NCBI RefSeq assembly: GCF_000003605.2
Contig: NW_003109937.1
Span: 1 to 26,891, forward strand
Length of the DNA stretch: 26,891 nt
DNA from: Saccoglossus kowalevskii
Taxonomy: Eukaryota > Hemichordata > Enteropneusta > Harrimaniidae
Direction: 5' to 3'
Shown: positions 22,720 through 26,891 of the stretch, one piece after another
Layout of the letters: every line of letters begins with the position of its first letter
Position numbering within the stretch: position 1 is the first letter of the stretch
Notes under the pieces: model-generated
Databases searched by the model: none
The model's input: only the letters and a program-made list of their open reading frames with translations
Told to the model about the DNA's origin: nothing
Made by a program: the position numbers and the translations under genes

Positions 22720-24305
22720 CCAGTGAGACCATCACCCTATACTTTCACTAACATTAGAGTGGCACCTTGGTTGTCCAGTAAGACCATCACCCTATACTTT
22801 CACTAACATTAGAGTGGCACCTTTGTCGTCCAGTAAGACCATTACACTATACTTTCACTTACATTAGAGTGGCACCTTTGCCCCTCAGTGAGACCATCAC
22901 ACTATACTTTCACTAACATTAGAGTGGCACCTTTGTCCCTCAGTGAGACCATCACCCTATACTTCCACTAACATTAGAGTGACACCTTTGTCCCCCAGTG
23001 AGACCATCACCCTATACTTCCACTAACATTAGAGTGGCACCTTTGTCGTCCAGTAAGACCATTACAGTATACTTTCACTAACATTAGAGTGGCACCTTTG
23101 TCCCTCAGTGAGACCATCACACTATACTTTCACTAACATTATAGTGGCACCTTTGTCATCCAGTAAGACCATTACACTATACTTTCACTAACATTGCAGT
23201 GGCACCTTTGTCCCTCAGTGAGACCATCACCCTATACTTTCACTAATATTAGAGTGGCACCTTTCTCCCAAAGTGAGACCAATACACTATACTTTCACTA
23301 ACATTAGAGAGGCACCTTTGTCCCCAAGTGAGACCATCACCCTATACTTTCACTAACATTAGAGTGGCACCTTTGTCCCTCAGTGAGACCATCACCCTAT
23401 ACTTTCACTAACATTAGAGTGGCACATTTGTCCCCCAAGTGAGATCATCACCCTATACTTTCACTAACATTATAGTGGCACCTTTGTCCCTCAGTGAGAC
23501 CATCACCCTATACTTTCACTAACATTAGAGTGGCACCTTTGTCCCTCAGTGAGACCATCACCCTATACTTTCACTAACATTAGAGTGGCACCTTTGTACC
23601 AAAGTGAGACCATCACCCTATACTTTCACTAACATTAGAGTGGTACCTTTGTCCCTCAGTGAGACCATCACCCTATACTTTCACTAACATTAGAGTGGCA
23701 TCTTTGTCCCCAAGTGAGACCATCACCCTATACTTTCACTAACATTAGAGTGGCACCTTTGTCCCTCAGTGAGACCATCACCCTATACTTTCACTAACAT
23801 TAGAGTGGCATCTTTGTCCCCAAGTGAGACCATCACCCTATACTTTCACTAACATTAGAGTGGCACATTTGTCCCCAAGTGAGACCATCACCCTATACTT
23901 TCACTAACATTAGAGTGGCACCTTTGTCCCTCAGTGAGATCATCACCCTATACTTTCACTAACATTAGAGTGGCATCTTTGTCCCTCAGTGAGACCATCA
24001 CCATATACTTTCGCTAACATTAGAGTGGCACATTTGTCCCCAAGTGAGACCATCACCCTATACTTTCGCTAACATTAGAGTGGCACCTTTGTCCCTCAGT
24101 GAGACCATCACCCTATACTTTCACTAACATTAGAGTGGCACCTTTGTCCCCCAAGTGAGATCATCACACTATACTTTCACTAACATTAGAGTGGCACCTT
24201 TGTCCCCCAAGTGAGACCATCACCCTATACTTTCACTAACATTAGAGTGGCACCTTTGTCCCTCAGTGAGACCATCACCCTATACTTTCACTAACATTAG
24301 AGTGG

Positions 24306-24555
24306 CACACTTGTCCCTCAGTGAGACCATCACCATATACTTTCACTAACATTAGAGTGGCATCTTTGTCCCCAAGTGAGACCATCACCCTATACTTTCA
24401 CTAACATTAGAGTGGCATCTTTGTCCCCAAGTGAGACCATCACCCTATACTTTCACTAACATTAGAGTGGCATCTTTGTCCCCAAGTGAGACCATCACCA
24501 TATACTTTCACTAACATTAGAGTGGCACCTTTGTCATCCAGTAAGACCATTAGAC
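24306..24555. repeat. CACACTTG-to-ATTAGAC cassette, copy 6
   Basis: CACACTTG at 24306 and GTCATCC with its C at 24535, spacing 229 bp. Just upstream two monomers carry CTTTCGCTAAC (near 24010 and 24065), a CpG-containing change of the conserved core not seen elsewhere in the window. Confidence 0.84.
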
Positions 24556-24673
24556 TATACTTTCACTAACATTAGAGTGGCACCTTTGTCCCTCAGTGAG
24601 ACCATCACCCTATACTTTCACTAACATTAGAGTGGCATCTTTGTCCCCAAGTGAGACCATCACCCTATACTTT

Positions 24674-25154
24674 CACTAACATTAGAGTGGCACCTTTGTC
24701 CCTCAGTGAGACCATCACCCTATACTTTCACTAACATTAGAGTGGCATCTTTGTCCCCAAGTGAGACCATCACCCTATACTTTCACTAACATTAGAGTGG
24801 CATCTTTGTCCCCAAGTGAGACCATCACCCTATACTTTCACTAACATTAGAGTGGCACATTTGTCCCTCAGTGAGACCATCACCATATACTTTCACTAAC
24901 ATTAGAGTGGCATCTTTGTCCCCATGTGAGACCATCACCCTATACTTTCACTAACATTAGAGTGGCATCTTTGTCCCCAAGTGAGACCATCACCATATAC
25001 TTTCACTAACATTAGAGTGGCACCTTTGTCGTCCAGTAAGACCATTAGACTATACTTTCACTAACATTAGAGTGGTACCTTTGTCCCTCAGTGAGACCAT
25101 CACCCTATACTTTCACTAACATTAGAGTGGCATCTTTGTCCCCAAGTGAGACCA
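24674..25154. repeat. Long-range duplicate of 9235-9715
   Basis: Carries the shared CCCATGTGAG (A at 24924) and GTCGTCC at 25030. Its last 66 bases (25089-25154) also belong to the duplicate of 984-1693, so the two source patterns overlap here. Confidence 0.87.
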
Positions 25155-25798
25155 ACACCCTATACTTTCACTAACATTAGAGTGGCACCTTTGTCCCTCA
25201 GTGAGACCATCACCCTATACTTTCACTAACATTAGAGTGGCACCTTTGTCCCCCAAGTGAGATTATCACCCTATACTTTCACTAACATTAGAGTGGCACA
25301 TTTGTCCCTCAGTGAGACCATCACCATATACTTTCACTAACATTAGAGTGGCACATTTGTCCCCAAGTGAGACCATCACACTATACTTTCACTAACATTA
25401 GAGTGGCATCTTTGTCCCCAAGTGAGACCATCACCCTATACTTTCACTAATATTAGAGTGGCACCTTTGTCCCAAAGTGAGACCAATACACTATACTTTC
25501 ACTAACATTAGAGAGGCACCTTTGTCCCCCCAGTGAGACCATCACCCTATACTTTCACTAACATTAGAGTGGCATCTTTGTCGTCCAGTAAGACCATCAC
25601 CCTATGCTTTCACTAACATTAGAGTGGCAGCACCTTTGTCCCCCAGTGAGACCATCACCCTATACTTTCACTAACATTAGAGTGGCACCTTTGTCCCTCA
25701 GTGAGACCATCACACTATACTTTCACTAACATTAGAGTGGCACCTTTGTCCCTCAGTGAGACCATCACCCTATACTTTCACTAACATTAGAGTGGCAC
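25089..25798. repeat. Long-range duplicate of 984-1693, right copy (710 bp)
   Basis: Same rare markers as the left copy: GACCAACACC near 25151, GAGATTATC near 25260, CTATGCTTTC at 25602 and GGCAGCACC near 25626. After 25798 it continues as an AGAAAGG-like order (GGCACA, GGCACA, GTCGTCC/TACAC), which differs from what follows 1693. Confidence 0.9.
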
Positions 25799-25944
25799 AT
25801 TTGTCCCTCAGTGAGACCATCACCCTATACTTTCACTAACATTAGAGTGGCACATTTGTCCCTCAGTGAGACCATCACACTATACTTTCACTAACATTAG
25901 AGTGGCACCTTTGTCGTCCAGTAAGACCATTACACTATACTTTC

Positions 25945-26180
25945 ACTACATTAGAGTGGCACCTTTGTCCCTCAGTGAGACCATCACACTATACGTTCAA
26001 TTAATTATTAGAGAGGCACCTTTTGTCCCCCAGTGAGACCATCACCCTATACTTTCTTTAACATTAGAGTGGCAACCTTTGTCCCCCAGTGAGACCATCA
26101 CCTTATACTTTTCACTAACATTAGAATGGCACCTTTGTCCCCCAAGTAAGACCATCACCCTATACTTTTCACTAACATTA
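25945..26180. repeat. Decayed patch of the array with clustered indels
   Basis: Four or five successive monomers carry unusual changes: CACTACATT with one A lost (25945), TACGTTCAATTAATTATTAG (25992-26011), CCTTTTGTC with an extra T, CTTTCTTTAACATT (near 26053), GGCAACCTTT with an extra A, and two TACTTTTCAC forms (near 26107 and 26165). Elsewhere such changes appear singly. The indels also shift the reading frames enough to leave a 68-codon open frame at 26079-26285, which is not considered a gene. The patch may be an older, unhomogenised piece or mark nearness to an array edge. Confidence 0.8.
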
Positions 26181-26891
26181 GAGTGGCACCTTGGTTGTCC
26201 AGTAAGACCATCACCCTATACTTTCACTAACATTAGAGTGGCACCTTTGTCGTCCAGTAAGACCATTACACTATACTTTCACTAACATTAGAGTGGCACC
26301 TTTGCCCCTCAGTGAGACCATCACACTATACTTTCACTAACATTAGAATGGCACCTTTGTCCCCAAGTGAGACCATCACCATATACTTTCACTAACATTA
26401 GAGTGGCACATTTGTCCCCAAGAGAGACCATCACCCTATACTTTCACTAACATTAGAGTGGCACCTTTGTCCCCAAGCGAGACCATCACCCTATACTTTC
26501 ACTAACATTAGAGTGGCACCTTTGTCCCCCCAGTGAGACCATCACCCTATACTTTCACTAACATTAGAGTGGCATCTTTGTCCCTCAGTGAGACCATCAC
26601 CCTATACTTTCACTAACATTAGAGTGGCACCTTTGTCCCCCAGTGAGACCATCACCCTATACTTTCACTAACATTAGAGTGGCACCTTTGTCCCCCCAGT
26701 GAGACCATTACACTATACTTTCACTAACATTAGAGTGGCACCTTTGTCCCTCAGTGAGACCATCACACTATACTTTCACTAACATTAGAATGGCACCTTT
26801 GTCCCCCAGTAATACCATCACACTATACTTTCACTAACATTAGAGTGGCACCTTTGTCGTCCAGTGAGACAATCACCCTATACTTCCACTT
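26181..26891. repeat. Right-edge monomers
   Basis: Ordinary monomers resume with CCTTGG at 26189, AGAATGG, a GTCCCCAAGAGAG variant (near 26413, C instead of the T seen in the five GTTCCCAAGAGAG copies), AAGCGAGACC, a six-C monomer and ATCTTTGTCCCTCAG. The order then follows 8190-8700 loosely. Private changes appear near the end: CAGTAATACC (about 26806) and GAGACAATC (about 26867). No flanking unique DNA is reached. Confidence 0.8.

Larger units (their letters stand above)
1..26891. repeat. 55-bp tandem satellite array spanning the whole window
   Basis: Every part of the window is a head-to-tail copy of a 55 bp unit in one orientation, with no interruption by unique sequence and no inverted segment. 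The period is seen directly: the start of TATACTTTC recurs every 55 bases, with occasional 54, 56 or 58 bp units. About 488 monomers fit in the window. The array runs through both edges, so its ends are not seen. The written strand is C-rich and G-poor (about 17 C to 8 G in a typical unit; GC near 45%). No gene, RNA gene or transposon is embedded. Fifty-five is not a multiple of three and stop codons recur, so the array cannot encode a repetitive protein. The family is not one I recognise. A eukaryotic heterochromatic location is inferred from size and structure, not shown. Confidence 0.98.

Noticed and set aside
984..25798. Treating the long identical tracts as proof of recent biological exchange
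   Set aside because: The pairs are real in the sequence as given, but assemblers can misjoin or duplicate near-identical satellite tracts. Without reads an artefact cannot be excluded, so they are reported as duplications and the mechanism is left as inference.
26079..26285. A 68-codon open frame starting at ATG on the + strand
   Set aside because: It lies wholly in satellite monomers and its product simply re-reads the same repeat. It is open only because the extra T in two TACTTTTCAC monomers shifts the frame. No ribosome-binding or Kozak context, domain or non-repeat sequence supports it.
1..26891. A CRISPR array
   Set aside because: The repeats are contiguous 55 bp units of one family. 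There are no unique spacers of constant length between short direct repeats, and no leader or cas genes.
1..26891. A tandem repeat coding for a repetitive protein such as a mucin
   Set aside because: 55 bp is not a multiple of three, so the frame changes with each unit. Forward stops close each frame within about three units, and the reverse strand has stops in all three frames per unit.
1..26891. Telomeric repeat or CENP-B box
   Set aside because: No TTAGGG-type run occurs on either strand. The CENP-B box needs CpG-containing cores, which the common monomer lacks.
1..26891. G-quadruplex potential on the minus strand
   Set aside because: There is a single G-run of three to seven bases per 55 bp. 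The other G pairs are too far apart and too short for four adjacent runs.

Overview
The whole 26.9 kb window is one uninterrupted head-to-tail satellite DNA array with a basic repeat of 55 bp (about 488 monomers, estimated as length divided by period). No unique flanking DNA is present at either edge, so the true array is longer than the window. I find no protein-coding gene, RNA gene, transposon or CRISPR array. An array of this size, with low CpG and higher-order structure, points to a eukaryotic chromosome (pericentromeric, subtelomeric or other heterochromatin). I do not recognise the repeat family and cannot name the species. Sparse CpG, plus a CpG/CpA pair among the subtypes, fits a CpG-methylating genome such as a vertebrate or plant, but that is weak inference.

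The monomer (reference copy 61-115) has a conserved half and a variable half. The conserved half carries TATACTTTC followed by the imperfect dyad CACTAACATTAGAGTG. The variable half, following CTTTGTC, is a C-run that ends in AAGTGAG, CAGTGAG, AAAGTGAG or CCAGTAAG, then GACCAT and a short 3' signature (caccc, cacca, cacac, tacac, tagac or atacac). Combinations of these variants define many monomer subtypes. Most monomers are 55 bp. The 54, 56 and 58 bp forms come from single-base C-run changes, a one-base deletion (GAGACATC) and rare 3 bp duplications.

The subtypes are not shuffled at random. They recur as ordered higher-order cassettes. One keeps exact spacings of 108 bp and then 152 bp between three diagnostic variants in seven copies. 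Another keeps an exact 229 bp spacing in six copies. On top of these lie long duplicated tracts with no mismatch I could see by eye: 984-1693 with 25089-25798 (710 bp, 24.1 kb apart), 4368-5075 with 5971-6678 (708 bp), 4978-5678 with 7683-8383 (701 bp), 19994-20627 with 22086-22719 (634 bp), 6119-6670 with 7111-7662 (552 bp), 9235-9715 with 24674-25154 (481 bp) and 340-814 with 3652-4126 (475 bp). A 1.14 kb near-identical pair lies at 13240-14379 and 14846-15985. Two of these tandem duplications have nearly the same offset (1603 and 1606 bp, 29 monomers).

Layout: 1-983 mixed subtypes and the first AGAAAGG block; 984-1693 long-range duplicate; 1694-3520 GCAGTGG and GTCAG/CCTTGG cassettes; 3520-4300 second AGAAAGG block; 4368-8383 nested recent duplications; 8511-9235 a GTCAG/CCTTGG cassette; 9235-10410 copy shared with the far right; 10411-16860 a run of related 1.1-1.4 kb blocks; 17200-20000 another cassette series; 20000-23300 two AGAAAGG blocks alternating with GTCAG/CCTTGG cassettes; 23300-25800 a mosaic resembling 9.2-9.9 kb and 1.0-1.7 kb; 25945-26180 a decayed patch with several indels; 26180-26891 ordinary monomers to the edge. 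The pattern is that expected of repeated unequal exchange or gene conversion. Nothing in it demonstrates a new molecular system.
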